The notes under the pieces were generated by a model. That model saw only the letters and a program-made list of their open reading frames with translations, was not told where the DNA came from and ran no database searches. 64,000 nucleotides of DNA from Polaromonas sp. (GTDB lineage: Bacteria; Pseudomonadota; Gammaproteobacteria; Burkholderiales; Burkholderiaceae_C): the NCBI RefSeq assembly GCF_012927485.1, contig NZ_JABBPC010000012.1:310001-374000 (forward strand), written 5' to 3'. This document shows positions 8,285 to 17,170 of the stretch, piece after piece (the stretch's first letter is position 1; each line of letters opens with the position of its first letter). The translations under genes and the position numbers were made by a program.

Positions 8285-9403
8285 TCATGCCGCTGCTTTG
8301 ACGGGTTTCTCACCTTTCTCGGCTTTCTCGGCTTTGCCAGCCTTGTCTGAGGTGTCGCCCGCGTCAATCGTGGCCTGGACCAGCGGAATGCCTAGCGATT
8401 CCCGCACCTTGTTTTCGATCTCGATGGCGAGCACGGGATTTTCTTTGAGGAATTCGCGCGAATTGTCACGGCCCTGGCCGATTTTCTCGCCGTTGAAAGC
8501 GTACCAGGCACCGGCTTTTTCAACGATATGGCCCGCCACGCCCAAATCGAGCACTTCGCCCAGACGGCTGATGCCCTCGCCATAAAGAATATCAAATTCC
8601 GCCGTCTTGAAAGGCGACGCCACCTTGTTTTTGACCACCTTCACGCGGGTTTCATTGCCGATGATCTCGTCGCCCCTTTTAATGGAGCCGATGCGGCGAA
8701 TGTCCAGACGCACCGAGGCATAGAACTTCAGCGCATTGCCGCCGGTGGTAGTTTCAGGGGAGCCGAACATCACGCCAATCTTCATGCGGATCTGGTTGAT
8801 AAAGATCACCATGCAGTTGGCCTTCTTGATGGAGGCGGTTAGCTTTCGCAGCGCCTGGCTCATCAAACGGGCCTGCAGGCCGGGCAGCGAGTCGCCCATT
8901 TCGCCTTCGAGTTCAGCTTTGGGCGTGAGCGCGGCCACCGAGTCGATCACGATCAGGTCGACGGCGCCGGAGCGGGTCAGAGAATCCACGATCTCGAGCG
9001 CCTGCTCACCGGTGTCGGGCTGTGAAATTAGCAACTCTTGCAGATTCACGCCAAGCTTTTGCGCGTATTGAATGTCCAGCGCGTGCTCGGCGTCCACAAA
9101 AGCGCAAGTGCCCCCCAGCTTTTGCATTTCGGCAATCACTTGCAGCGTCAGCGTGGTTTTACCAGACGACTCCGGCCCGTAAATCTCAACCACCCGGCCA
9201 CGGGGCAGGCCACCAACGCCCAAAGCAATGTCCAAGCCGAGCGAACCGGTCGAAACCACTTGAATGTCTTCGATCACTTCGCCGGCACCCAACTTCATGA
9301 TGGTGCCTTTGCCAAACTGCTTTTCAATTTGGGCCAGCGCAGCCTGCAAGGCCTTGGCTTTTTCGGTGTTCAGGGCGGGATTGGTTTTGATCGGTGCGTC
9401 CAT
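8285..9403 (-). CDS. recA: Recombinase RecA
   Basis: DNA strand-exchange protein and co-protease for LexA. The 372 residues include the Walker A motif GPESSGKT, the FVDAEHALD segment, the Walker B region [10 protein letters not shown] and loop residues [11 protein letters not shown], then a charged Lys/Glu-rich C-terminus. The start at 9403 (MDAPIKTN) has AAGGA 8 bases upstream. An upstream in-frame ATG seven codons earlier is less likely. A LexA-type palindrome lies 72 bases upstream of the start, so SOS induction is expected. recX follows. Confidence 0.98.
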   Translation of the reverse strand: MDAPIKTNPALNTEKAKALQAALAQIEKQFGKGTIMKLGAGEVIEDIQVVSTGSLGLDIALGVGGLPRGRVVEIYGPESSGKTTLTLQVIAEMQKLGGTCAFVDAEHALDIQYAQKLGVNLQELLISQPDTGEQALEIVDSLTRSGAVDLIVIDSVAALTPKAELEGEMGDSLPGLQARLMSQALRKLTASIKKANCMVIFINQIRMKIGVMFGSPETTTGGNALKFYASVRLDIRRIGSIKRGDEIIGNETRVKVVKNKVASPFKTAEFDILYGEGISRLGEVLDLGVAGHIVEKAGAWYAFNGEKIGQGRDNSREFLKENPVLAIEIENKVRESLGIPLVQATIDAGDTSDKAGKAEKAEKGEKPVKAAA

Positions 9404-9474
9404 GAAAGTGTCCTTAAGAATCAATGGTATAAAAAACTTTTGCCTCCGCTCCAGCGTTCGTCTTTAATCGCGAG

Positions 9475-9490
9475 CTGGATGCATAACCAG
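9475..9490. promoter_or_regulatory. LexA-type SOS box of recA
   Basis: CTG-N10-CAG with outer arms CTGG and CCAG (CTGGATGCATAACCAG) lies between recA and the divergent MarR gene. The spacing equals the proteobacterial SOS box CTGT-N8-ACAG; the fourth base of each arm differs from consensus. Confidence 0.6.
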
Positions 9491-9509
9491 TACTTTATGG
9501 GCACTGTAT

Positions 9510-9550
9510 AAATAAGTAAACCTTATTTTTAGTCAGTTTTACTGACTAAA
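9510..9550. promoter_or_regulatory. Two adjacent palindromes, likely MarR operators
   Basis: Repeat 1 is AAATAAG-taaac-CTTATTT (9510-9528). Repeat 2 is a perfect 10 bp inverted repeat TTTAGTCAGT-ttt-ACTGACTAAA (9528-9550). They share one base and end 27 bases before the MarR-type gene start. MarR proteins commonly bind such palindromes at their own promoters; autoregulation is inferred. Confidence 0.65.
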
Positions 9551-9577
9551 CAGGGGTTGGTAAAGTAACATGACCGG

Positions 9578-10090
9578 ATGCAGATACCCCCAGTGAAACC
9601 GCTCTCCGACGCCGGGAATCAGGGCTGGCGTCTCACCCATCTGGGGCGCCTGCTTGGCCAATCCCTGCGCCGCTTTGATGCGCGCGTGCTCTGGCTCATG
9701 GCCCGCGATGTGGAGGTGCCGCTGGCGCTCTCCAATCTGGCGGCGCGCAATCAGGTCGGCGCCGCGCACGTCCACATTACACGGCACTTGGCGGTCGGGG
9801 GGTCGCGCTTGACGGACCTGGCCGCCAGTGCGGGCATGAGCAAGCAGGCGATGGGGGATCTGGTGGACCAGTGCGAAGCCTGGGGCTTGGTCAGGCGGGA
9901 AGCCGACCTGCACGACCACCGGGCGCGGCAAGTGGTCTTTACCGCCGCTGGTTTGTTGTGGCTCGACGCGTTCAAAGGCGCTGTGGCGCAGGCCGAAGAA
10001 GAGTTCCGGCAGGCGGTAGGGGCCGACGTTGCGACCGTGGTGGCGCTGGGGCTAGAGGCCTATTCGGGCGCTTGGTCGGCGCCTGGCTAA
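9578..10090 (+). CDS. MarR-family transcriptional regulator
   Basis: Winged-helix DNA-binding protein of 170 residues. After a short N-terminal dimerisation region, the HTH and wing are visible: GGSRLTDLAASAGMSKQAMGDLVDQCEAWGLV followed by the wing residues DHRARQVVFTAAG. A long C-terminal helix closes the dimer interface. It is divergent from recA and faces a pair of strong palindromes that are probably its operators. The downstream two-component genes are on the same strand 148 bases away. The ligand and targets cannot be told from sequence. Confidence 0.85.
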   Translation: MQIPPVKPLSDAGNQGWRLTHLGRLLGQSLRRFDARVLWLMARDVEVPLALSNLAARNQVGAAHVHITRHLAVGGSRLTDLAASAGMSKQAMGDLVDQCEAWGLVRREADLHDHRARQVVFTAAGLLWLDAFKGAVAQAEEEFRQAVGADVATVVALGLEAYSGAWSAPG

Positions 10091-10199
10091 ATAGAGCATT
10101 CACCTGCACCACGCCAAAAAATAGAACCGGTTGCGGCGATCTCTTTCAACCCCGACGGACTGGCAAACGCCTAAAATTCATTGCATAAGTAATAAACGA

Positions 10200-10219
10200 T
10201 CCGCCGTGCGTTCGGCGGA
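10200..10219 (+). promoter_or_regulatory. Hairpin in the 5' leader of the response regulator gene
   Basis: A perfect 7 bp stem TCCGCCG / CGGCGGA with a 6-base loop lies 19 bases before the ATG at 10239, just upstream of the GGAG ribosome site. It might affect translation or be incidental; no T-run follows. Confidence 0.35.
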
Positions 10220-10238
10220 CTGCTGTCTGGAGACAACC

Positions 10239-10913
10239 ATGCGTATTCTGATAGCCGAAGACGACCAGGTTCTGGCCGACGGCCTGCTGCGCACCTTACG
10301 CGCTTCGGGCGCCGCCGCTGACCACGTCGCCAGCGGCACCGAGGCGGATGCCGCATTGCTGACCAATACGGAGTTCGATTTGCTGATACTCGACCTCGGC
10401 CTGCCACGCATGCATGGTCTGGAAGTACTCAAGCGGCTGCGGGCCCGCGGCTCGGCCCTGCCGGTATTGATTCTGACGGCTGCCGACAGCGTTGAAGAGC
10501 GTGTCAAGGGCTTGGATTACGGCGCTGACGACTACATGGCCAAACCGTTTTCCTTGCAGGAGCTGGAAGCCCGTGTTCGTGCTCTGGTGCGCCGCGGCAT
10601 GGGCGGTGCCAGCAGCACCATCAAGCACGGACCGCTGGTTTATGACCAAGCCGGGCGCGTTGCCACCATCGATGGCCAGATGCTGGAGTTGTCTGCGCGC
10701 GAGTTAGGGCTGCTTGAAGTACTGCTGCAGCGCGCGGGCCGACTGGTCAGCAAGGACCAACTCGTCGAGCGCCTTTGTGAGTGGGGAGAAGAGGTCAGCA
10801 ACAACGCGATTGAGGTATACATCCACCGCCTGCGCAAGAAAATAGAAAAGGGCCCGATCCGAATCGCCACGGTGCGCGGGCTCGGATATTGCCTCGAGAA
10901 AATCCCAAATTAA
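10239..10913 (+). CDS. OmpR/PhoB-type response regulator (TctD/QseB-like)
   Basis: DNA-binding output protein of a two-component system, 224 residues. The receiver domain has the acidic pair EDD at 7-9, the phospho-acceptor Asp52 in LILDLGLP, the switch Thr near 80 and Lys102 in AKPF. The C-terminal winged helix (about 130-220) carries LSARELGLLEVLL and the recognition helix region NAIEVYIHRLRKKI. The ATG at 10239 is chosen because MRILIAEDD is the conserved N-terminus and GGAG precedes it; the open frame extends 36 codons further upstream. The partner kinase gene starts 70 bases after the stop. Confidence 0.93.
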   Translation: MRILIAEDDQVLADGLLRTLRASGAAADHVASGTEADAALLTNTEFDLLILDLGLPRMHGLEVLKRLRARGSALPVLILTAADSVEERVKGLDYGADDYMAKPFSLQELEARVRALVRRGMGGASSTIKHGPLVYDQAGRVATIDGQMLELSARELGLLEVLLQRAGRLVSKDQLVERLCEWGEEVSNNAIEVYIHRLRKKIEKGPIRIATVRGLGYCLEKIPN

Positions 10914-10983
10914 TGCGGTCGCCACGCGGGTCGCCTGGGGTGAGGCGGTGTGCACAAACTTCCCGGAGTAAGCCGTAAGCACC

Positions 10984-12432
10984 ATGGCGTTAAGACTCTT
11001 TCAGCGCGAGCGGCGCAGTCTCTTTGGCGAGATCCTCGACTGGATGCTCACGCCGCTGCTGCTGCTGTGGCCCATCAGTCTGGCGCTGACCTGGCTGGTT
11101 GCGCAAAACATTGCCGGCAAGCCGTTTGACCGGGCGCTTGAATACAACGTGCAGGCACTGTCCAAGCTGCTGGTGGTCAAAAACAACAAGGTCCAGTTCA
11201 ACCTCACAGCACCTGCACGCGAAATTCTGAGCGCTGATGACACTGACCTTATTTACTACCAGGTAGTGGGCATCAACGGCGAACATCTGGGCGGCGAACG
11301 CAATTTGCCCCTGCCCCCGGACGAGGAAAAACCGACCGACGGGGAGGTGAGGCTGCGCGAAGATGTGGTTCAAGGCGAAGAAATTCGCGTCGCCTACACC
11401 TGGATCAAGATGGATGTGAAGGGCGCCGCGCTGATCCTGGTGCAGGTGGCTGAAACGCTGAAAAAGCGCAAGACACTAGCGACCGAAATCGTCAAGGGCA
11501 CGATGGTGCCGCAGTTTGTGACGCTGCCGCTGGCGGTGCTGCTGGTATGGCTGGCGCTGGTGCGCGGCATCAAGCCGCTGGCCCAGCTTGAAAGACGCAT
11601 CCGGGCGCGAAAATCCGACGACATGAGCCCACTGGACGACACGGAAGTGCCGGAAGAAGTGGCGCCGCTGGTCTCTTCGATCAACGATTTACTGAGCCGC
11701 CTGAAAGTCTCGCTGACCACGCAAAAACGCTTTCTGGCCGATGCCGCGCATCAGCTTAAAACGCCATTGGCAGGCCTGCGCATGCAGGCCGACCTGGCGC
11801 AGCGGGAAACCGACGCCGACGAACTCAAAAAATCGCTTAAAAACATTGGTCTTGCCAGCATACGTGCGACCCACACCGTCAACCAACTACTGGCGCTGGC
11901 GCGTACCGAAACCACCGGCCGCAGTCTGGCCAAGCAGCGCATCGATCTGGTCCACGTCGTTTCGGAAGTGATGGCGGATTCGGTGCCGCGCGCGCTCGAG
12001 AAGCAGATTGACCTCGGCTACGACGGGCCGGCCGCCGGGGCGCAACCGACTTATCTTGAAGGCAACCCCACCTTACTCAAAGAACTCGTGCGCAACCTAC
12101 TGGACAACGCCATCAACTACACCCCTGACCATGGACAGGTGACGCTGCGGCTGCTGACCGACCGCTTCAGCGGCGTGCTGGTGCTGCTGGTAGAAGACTC
12201 GGGACCGGGCATTTTGGAATCAGAACGGGAGCTGGTGTTCCAGCCTTTTTACCGCACGCTCGGCACAAACGTGGATGGCTCAGGGTTAGGCCTGGCCATT
12301 GTTATGGAAATCGCGCAGCAGCACGGCGCCACGATCGCGATAGAAGACGCCGACCTTCCGGGTCACCCCCAGTCCTCCGGCACGCGCGTCATGGTGCGCT
12401 TTGTGGGTATGAACCCGCCTACCCCACCCTGA
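10984..12432 (+). CDS. Sensor histidine kinase (TctE-like)
   Basis: Inner-membrane sensor kinase of 482 residues. TM1 is about residues 22-42, a periplasmic domain of roughly 130 residues follows, and TM2 is about 177-194. A short HAMP-like linker leads to the HisKA domain with His256 in AADAAHQLKTPL. The ATPase domain has NLLDNAINYT, DSGPGI and GSGLGLAI. The periplasmic part matches the TctE type of sensors, some of which control tricarboxylate uptake, but no Tct transporter is nearby. It is paired with the response regulator just upstream. Confidence 0.92.
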   Translation: MALRLFQRERRSLFGEILDWMLTPLLLLWPISLALTWLVAQNIAGKPFDRALEYNVQALSKLLVVKNNKVQFNLTAPAREILSADDTDLIYYQVVGINGEHLGGERNLPLPPDEEKPTDGEVRLREDVVQGEEIRVAYTWIKMDVKGAALILVQVAETLKKRKTLATEIVKGTMVPQFVTLPLAVLLVWLALVRGIKPLAQLERRIRARKSDDMSPLDDTEVPEEVAPLVSSINDLLSRLKVSLTTQKRFLADAAHQLKTPLAGLRMQADLAQRETDADELKKSLKNIGLASIRATHTVNQLLALARTETTGRSLAKQRIDLVHVVSEVMADSVPRALEKQIDLGYDGPAAGAQPTYLEGNPTLLKELVRNLLDNAINYTPDHGQVTLRLLTDRFSGVLVLLVEDSGPGILESERELVFQPFYRTLGTNVDGSGLGLAIVMEIAQQHGATIAIEDADLPGHPQSSGTRVMVRFVGMNPPTPP

Positions 12433-12537
12433 CCACCGAGTGGGATAAATTGGAAACCAACACTTCTGATCGAGCACTATGAACTCCTCACTATGCAGGG
12501 CAATCCAAAGGCTTAAACGGGTGCAGGTCGCGTCGTC

Positions 12538-13335
12538 ATGACGGCCGCCAATCGCCTCAAAATTGGTCTCTCGGCCTGCTTTTTACATGCCGACCCTACC
12601 CGGTCTCTTTTTACCGGCAAGACGCTGCAATATGTCGAGCAGTCGATTGCGCATTGGCTCATGTCGTCCGGCGCCATGGTGGTGATGGTGCCGTGCCCGA
12701 CGGGAAGCACGCAGCGCGGCGACGTGACTTATGCACATTACGCAGCGTGGCTCGACGGCCTGGTGCTACACGGCGGATCGGATGTCTGGCCCGGCACCTA
12801 TGGTGAAACGCCGCTGGACGAGCAATGGTCGGGTGACCGCATGCGCGACGACTATGACAAAGCGCTTGTCGCCGCTTTTGAAGCCACCGGCAAGCCGGTT
12901 TTTGGGATTTGCCGCGGTCTTCAGTTACTCAATGTCGCTTTCGGCGGGACGCTTTACCAAGACATCGTGACGCAGGTCCCCGACTCTTTTGCGCACCGCG
13001 ATGCCACCACCTACGACCTGAATTTTCACAGCGTGAACATCGTGCAAGGTTCACGCCTTTCAGCCCTTTATCCGGGCGTGGAACGAGTCCGCGTCAACAG
13101 CATCCACCACCAGGGAATCAAAGACCTCGCGCCGGAGTTCGTAGCCGAAGCCTACAGCGTCACCGATGGCATCGTCGAAGCCATACGCCGCAAAGATCCG
13201 ACCAAAAGCTATATTGCCGCGCTGCAATGGCACCCCGAGTTCCACAAGCCGGGTTCCGACACCATCGACGATGGCGCCGTATTGAAGGATTTCCTTGAGG
13301 CCGTTGCGGCGGCAAAAATCAAACTACCGAAGTGA
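12538..13335 (+). CDS. Class I glutamine amidotransferase-like hydrolase (peptidase C26, PuuD-like)
   Basis: Predicted gamma-glutamyl hydrolase of 265 residues. The nucleophile elbow is FGICRGLQLLN with Cys125, and the His-Glu pair is in LQWHPEF (His232, Glu234). The HGGSDVWP segment also fits the PuuD/C26 family, which removes the glutamyl group from gamma-glutamyl-GABA and similar compounds. The ATG at 12538 starts the gene and no strong ribosome site is seen. It is convergent with topB. No other putrescine genes are near, so the substrate is open. Confidence 0.85.
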   Translation: MTAANRLKIGLSACFLHADPTRSLFTGKTLQYVEQSIAHWLMSSGAMVVMVPCPTGSTQRGDVTYAHYAAWLDGLVLHGGSDVWPGTYGETPLDEQWSGDRMRDDYDKALVAAFEATGKPVFGICRGLQLLNVAFGGTLYQDIVTQVPDSFAHRDATTYDLNFHSVNIVQGSRLSALYPGVERVRVNSIHHQGIKDLAPEFVAEAYSVTDGIVEAIRRKDPTKSYIAALQWHPEFHKPGSDTIDDGAVLKDFLEAVAAAKIKLPK

Positions 13336-13425
13336 GACAAGGGAGCGGCGGCTAATAAATAGCCTCCCGGCTTCAAAAAACTGGCGCACCACCGCACAGA
13401 AAGTCGGGCCCCTGCGTGCAGGGCG

Positions 13426-16380
13426 TCAACTCAGGTGCTTGCCCACAATGCCCGCCAGTTCAAACATCGTCACCTGCGGTTTGCCAAACACGGCCAACAG
13501 CTTGGCGTCCGCATTGATGGCGCGTTTGTTGGCAGCATCTTGCAAGCCCTCGGCCTTGATGTAGTCCCATAGCTTTTTGATCACTTGGGTGCGTGCCACC
13601 GGCTCGGCGCCAATCACCGCAGCCAGTGCATCGCTGGGCTTGAGTCCGGTGCCCGGCGTGGTCTTGCGGGCGACCTTGGGTTTGTCGGTTTTGACGGCAA
13701 CTTTTTTGGCGGCAACCTTTTTAGCCGCTGTTTTTTTGGCTGCCGGAGCCACTGACTTGGCTGCCACGGTCTTGCCGAATGGCGTCTTGACGCTACCAGT
13801 CCGGGCAGCAGCGGGTTTGCGCGGAGGAAATTTCGACGGCGCAAACTCAAAGTTCACTTTGCCGGCTTCTTTGTCCCAGGAGAGCATGGCCTTGAAGGCC
13901 CGGCGCGTACGCATGGAGACGAACTTGTCGAGCAGATCGGTCTTTCCGGTCGCCAACAGCTTGCTCATTTGCTCGCGCTCGATCGGTTGCTGCAAGATGA
14001 CCTGCCCGGTCTTGAAGTCGCAACTGGGTGTGGGCTGCGCCAGTGTGGAAACCGACTTTTCGCAGACGTAGTTCTTGCCGAGCTCATACACCGCGCCGGC
14101 GCACTTGGGACAAGCGCCCAGAGAGTGCTGTTCGCCGAAGTCCACAAGTTCGCCAGTCTCGGCATTCTTGTCATCCCCAAAATCAAATTCAAGCTTGTAG
14201 TTTTTGGTTTCCTCATCAAACTTGATCACTATTTCGGCGCTGAAGGGCCAGCCCGCTTTGGAACGAAAGCCCTCCAGCGGGCCGATTTTCTTGTCGCGCA
14301 AAAATTGCTCGACTTCGGCCGTTTCAAAAGTGCGGCCGGCTGGCGTTTTACCAAAGGAAAAGCCGCAGCCGTTTTCCCCGCTTTTGCCGGTGCAGGTGTA
14401 GCGGCGGTAGTTTTCTTTCATCACGCCGCCGCAATTGGGACAGGGGGTTTGTAGCGTTGCGTAGTCACCGGGAATCGTGTCTTTGTCGTAGCCCTTGGCC
14501 TTGCTGACGAGGCGCTCCGTCATGGCTGCAATTTCGGCCATGAACGTTTCACGACTCAGCTTGCCATGTTCCATTTGCGCGAGCTTGTGCTCCCACTCGC
14601 CCGTCAGCTCGGCTTTGGACAACTCTTGCACGTCCAGACCGCGCAGCAGCGTCATCAGCTGAAAGGCCTTGGCCGTGGGGATCAGCTCGCGGCCTTCGCG
14701 CAACATGTATTTTTCAGCGATCAGGCCCTCGATGGTGGCCGCGCGGGTGGCCGGTGTGCCCAGGCCTTTTTCCTGCATGGCTTCGCGCAACTCATCGTCG
14801 TCAATGGTTTTCCCGGCGCCTTCCATGGCCCCCAACAAGGTGGCTTCGCTGTATCGGGCCGGTGGCCGGGTCTTCAGCCCCTTGGCGTCTACCGTTTCGG
14901 CAAGCACCCGCTCGCCGGGCTTGACGGGCACCAATGTCTTGCCGTCTTTTCCGTCTTTGTCGTCAGTTTCGTCCTGGGCTTCTTTGCCGTAGATAGCCAG
15001 CCAGCCCGCCCTTACGAGCACTTTGCCCTCGGTCTTGAAGCTCTGGTCGGCCACCAATGAAATGCGCGTCGTCACCAGGTACTCCGCGCTCGGGAAAAAC
15101 ACCGCCATAAAACGGCGTACCACCAGGTCGTAAATCTTCTGCTCAGCCTCGGACAATCCGCTCGGTGCCTGCAGCGTGGGAATAATGGCGAAGTGGTCGC
15201 TCACCTTGGCGTTGTCGAAGATGCGCTTGCTGGGCTTGATGTAGTTGCCCTTGAGCGCTGTGGCCGCGTGGGGCGCCAGATGCTTCATGCCGCTGTTGGC
15301 GAGCATTTCAAAGGTCTGCCTGACCACCGGAACGTAGTCTTCGGGCAAGGCGCGGGAGTCGGTACGCGGATAGGTCAGCGCCTTGTGGCGTTCGTACAGG
15401 CTCTGCGCAATCGAAAGCGTGGTTTTGGCGGAAAAGCCAAACTTGCCGTTGGCCTCGCGCTGCAGGGAGGTCAGGTCGAACAACAGCCCCGCTGCCTGCG
15501 TCGTCGGCTTGGACTCCTCGGTCACCGTGGCGGTTTTGCCGCGCGCCGCCTCGGCAATGGCCCGCGCTTCACGCTCCGACCAGACCCGATCTGCCCGCAG
15601 CTCTGCGTCAGGTTCGGCGTTGTCTGCATTGGCAGCGGCCTTTTTCCACTTGGGGTCAAACCATTTGGCGTTGTATTCACCTGCTTCGGCCAGAAAAGTT
15701 GCGTGGACTTCCCAGTAGTTGCGGCTGACAAATTTGCGAATTTTTTCTTCGCGCTCGACGACCACCGATAAGGTGGGCGTTTGGACGCGGCCCACGGTGG
15801 TTAAAAAGAAACCGCCGTCGCGGGAATTGAAGGCCGTCATGGCCCGCGTGCCGTTAATGCCGACCAGCCAGTCGGCCTCGGAACGGCAGCGCGCTGCGTC
15901 GGCCAGCGGCCGCATCTGTTCGTCACTGCGCAACGATGCAAATCCATCACGAATGGCTGCGGGCGTCATGGACTGCAGCCATAAGCGTTTGACCGGGTGG
16001 TTGCTTTTGGCGTACTGCTGAATCAGCCGAAAGATCAGCTCCCCTTCGCGGCCCGCATCACAGGCATTGACAATCGCGCCCACGTCTTTGCGTTTGGCCA
16101 GTTTGACGATGGCGTTGAGACGGGTTTTAGTTTTGTCGATGGGCTTGAGATCAAAGTAAGGCGGAATCACCGGCAGGTTGGCAAAACTCCACTTGCCTCG
16201 TTTGACATCAAATTCCTCCGGCGCCTGAATTTCCACCAGATGGCCAACCGCCGAAGTGACCAGCCAATCGTCGCTTTCAAAGTACTCGTCGTGCTTTTCA
16301 AACTTGCCCGCCGTGGGCGTGATGGCGCGCACAATGTCTTGTGCCACCGAGGGTTTTTCTGCAATCACCAGAGTTTTCAT
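13426..16380 (-). CDS. topB: DNA topoisomerase III with Lys/Ala-rich tail and C-terminal SWIB domain
   Basis: Type IA topoisomerase of 984 residues, longer than E. coli TopB (653). The Toprim domain starts MKTLVIAEKPS and includes CDAGREGE at 107-114. The catalytic Tyr337 is in LTYPRTDS. Two zinc-ribbon-like segments follow (CPNCGG..., CPKCAG...). Residues about 850-912 are rich in AAKK/AAKKVA repeats and resemble a histone H1 tail. Residues 913-984 (from LKPSDALAAV to the end) read as a SWIB/MDM2-type domain, with IKKLWDYIKAEGLQD. The ATG at 16380 matches the conserved N-terminus. A SET-domain gene is divergent 175 bases away. SWIB fused to a topoisomerase is also known in Chlamydia TopA. 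Confidence 0.95.
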   Translation of the reverse strand: MKTLVIAEKPSVAQDIVRAITPTAGKFEKHDEYFESDDWLVTSAVGHLVEIQAPEEFDVKRGKWSFANLPVIPPYFDLKPIDKTKTRLNAIVKLAKRKDVGAIVNACDAGREGELIFRLIQQYAKSNHPVKRLWLQSMTPAAIRDGFASLRSDEQMRPLADAARCRSEADWLVGINGTRAMTAFNSRDGGFFLTTVGRVQTPTLSVVVEREEKIRKFVSRNYWEVHATFLAEAGEYNAKWFDPKWKKAAANADNAEPDAELRADRVWSEREARAIAEAARGKTATVTEESKPTTQAAGLLFDLTSLQREANGKFGFSAKTTLSIAQSLYERHKALTYPRTDSRALPEDYVPVVRQTFEMLANSGMKHLAPHAATALKGNYIKPSKRIFDNAKVSDHFAIIPTLQAPSGLSEAEQKIYDLVVRRFMAVFFPSAEYLVTTRISLVADQSFKTEGKVLVRAGWLAIYGKEAQDETDDKDGKDGKTLVPVKPGERVLAETVDAKGLKTRPPARYSEATLLGAMEGAGKTIDDDELREAMQEKGLGTPATRAATIEGLIAEKYMLREGRELIPTAKAFQLMTLLRGLDVQELSKAELTGEWEHKLAQMEHGKLSRETFMAEIAAMTERLVSKAKGYDKDTIPGDYATLQTPCPNCGGVMKENYRRYTCTGKSGENGCGFSFGKTPAGRTFETAEVEQFLRDKKIGPLEGFRSKAGWPFSAEIVIKFDEETKNYKLEFDFGDDKNAETGELVDFGEQHSLGACPKCAGAVYELGKNYVCEKSVSTLAQPTPSCDFKTGQVILQQPIEREQMSKLLATGKTDLLDKFVSMRTRRAFKAMLSWDKEAGKVNFEFAPSKFPPRKPAAARTGSVKTPFGKTVAAKSVAPAAKKTAAKKVAAKKVAVKTDKPKVARKTTPGTGLKPSDALAAVIGAEPVARTQVIKKLWDYIKAEGLQDAANKRAINADAKLLAVFGKPQVTMFELAGIVGKHLS

Positions 16381-16555
16381 AAGTACTTCTTCAAAACCTT
16401 CCGCCTCTTCGGGAAACATTTCCCCGCTTTCGGCCTAGACAACTTTCGCATCATGCGCGCCAAAAGGCGTTCTGCAGAGGGCGACTCAAATGCCTCACTA
16501 CAATCAGGCCTTCTCGCGCATGTACGCGCGCCGGTGCGCACGCCCACACGCACAC

Positions 16556-17164
16556 ATGCATGAATTAACCATACCAAAAAAATACACCGTGTCAAAACCA
16601 CAGGCCTCTGCGCTCCCTTCTTCGCCCAGTCTGCGACTACCCGGCAGCGCTGGTCGCCGCCTTCAAACCCGTCTCTCGGGCGTGCACGGCAAGGGCGTTT
16701 ACGCCCTGCAGGATCTGGCCGAAGGAGAAACGCTGATTGAATATGTGGGTGAGGTCATTAGCTGGAAAGAAGCGCTGCGCCGCCACCCCCACGACCCGAC
16801 CGACCCCAATCACACGTTTTACTTTCACATCGATGAAGACCACGTGATCGACGCCAAGCACGGTGGCAACTCCTCGCGCTGGATCAACCACAGTTGCAAG
16901 CCGAACTGTGAAGCAGACGAAGACGAGGGGCGCGTGTTCATCAAGGCACTGCACAACATCAAAGCGGGCGATGAGCTGTTTTATGACTACGGCTTGATCA
17001 TCGACGCCAAGTACACCCAGAAACTGAAAGCTGAATACCCCTGCTGGTGCGGCGCTAAAAGCTGTCGCGGCACGCTACTCGCGCCGAAGGAAAAAAACGG
17101 CAAAAACAAGACAGCTACAAAAAAGTCCGAAAAAAAACCTAAGAAGAAGAGCCCGAAGGCCTGA
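16556..17164 (+). CDS. SET-domain protein-lysine methyltransferase
   Basis: Predicted S-adenosylmethionine-dependent lysine methyltransferase of about 202 residues. SET motifs are in order: GKGVYA (45-50), LIEYVGEVI, RWINHSCKPNCE (108-119) and ELFYDYG (140-146). The post-SET cluster CWCGAKSCRG (163-172) can bind zinc with Cys114. The last 25 residues are almost all Lys, Ser, Ala and Pro. The start is uncertain: ATG 16556 is used, ATG 16490 and GTG 16589 are alternatives, and none has a good ribosome site. It is divergent from topB, whose tail is Lys-rich and could be a substrate. birA follows 6 bases downstream. Confidence 0.85.
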   Translation: MHELTIPKKYTVSKPQASALPSSPSLRLPGSAGRRLQTRLSGVHGKGVYALQDLAEGETLIEYVGEVISWKEALRRHPHDPTDPNHTFYFHIDEDHVIDAKHGGNSSRWINHSCKPNCEADEDEGRVFIKALHNIKAGDELFYDYGLIIDAKYTQKLKAEYPCWCGAKSCRGTLLAPKEKNGKNKTATKKSEKKPKKKSPKA

Positions 17165-17170
17165 TTCTTT

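Noticed and set aside
13681..13760. Tandem repeat in the 3' part of topB
   Set aside because: It is the coding sequence of the Lys/Ala-rich tail, not a separate repeat element.
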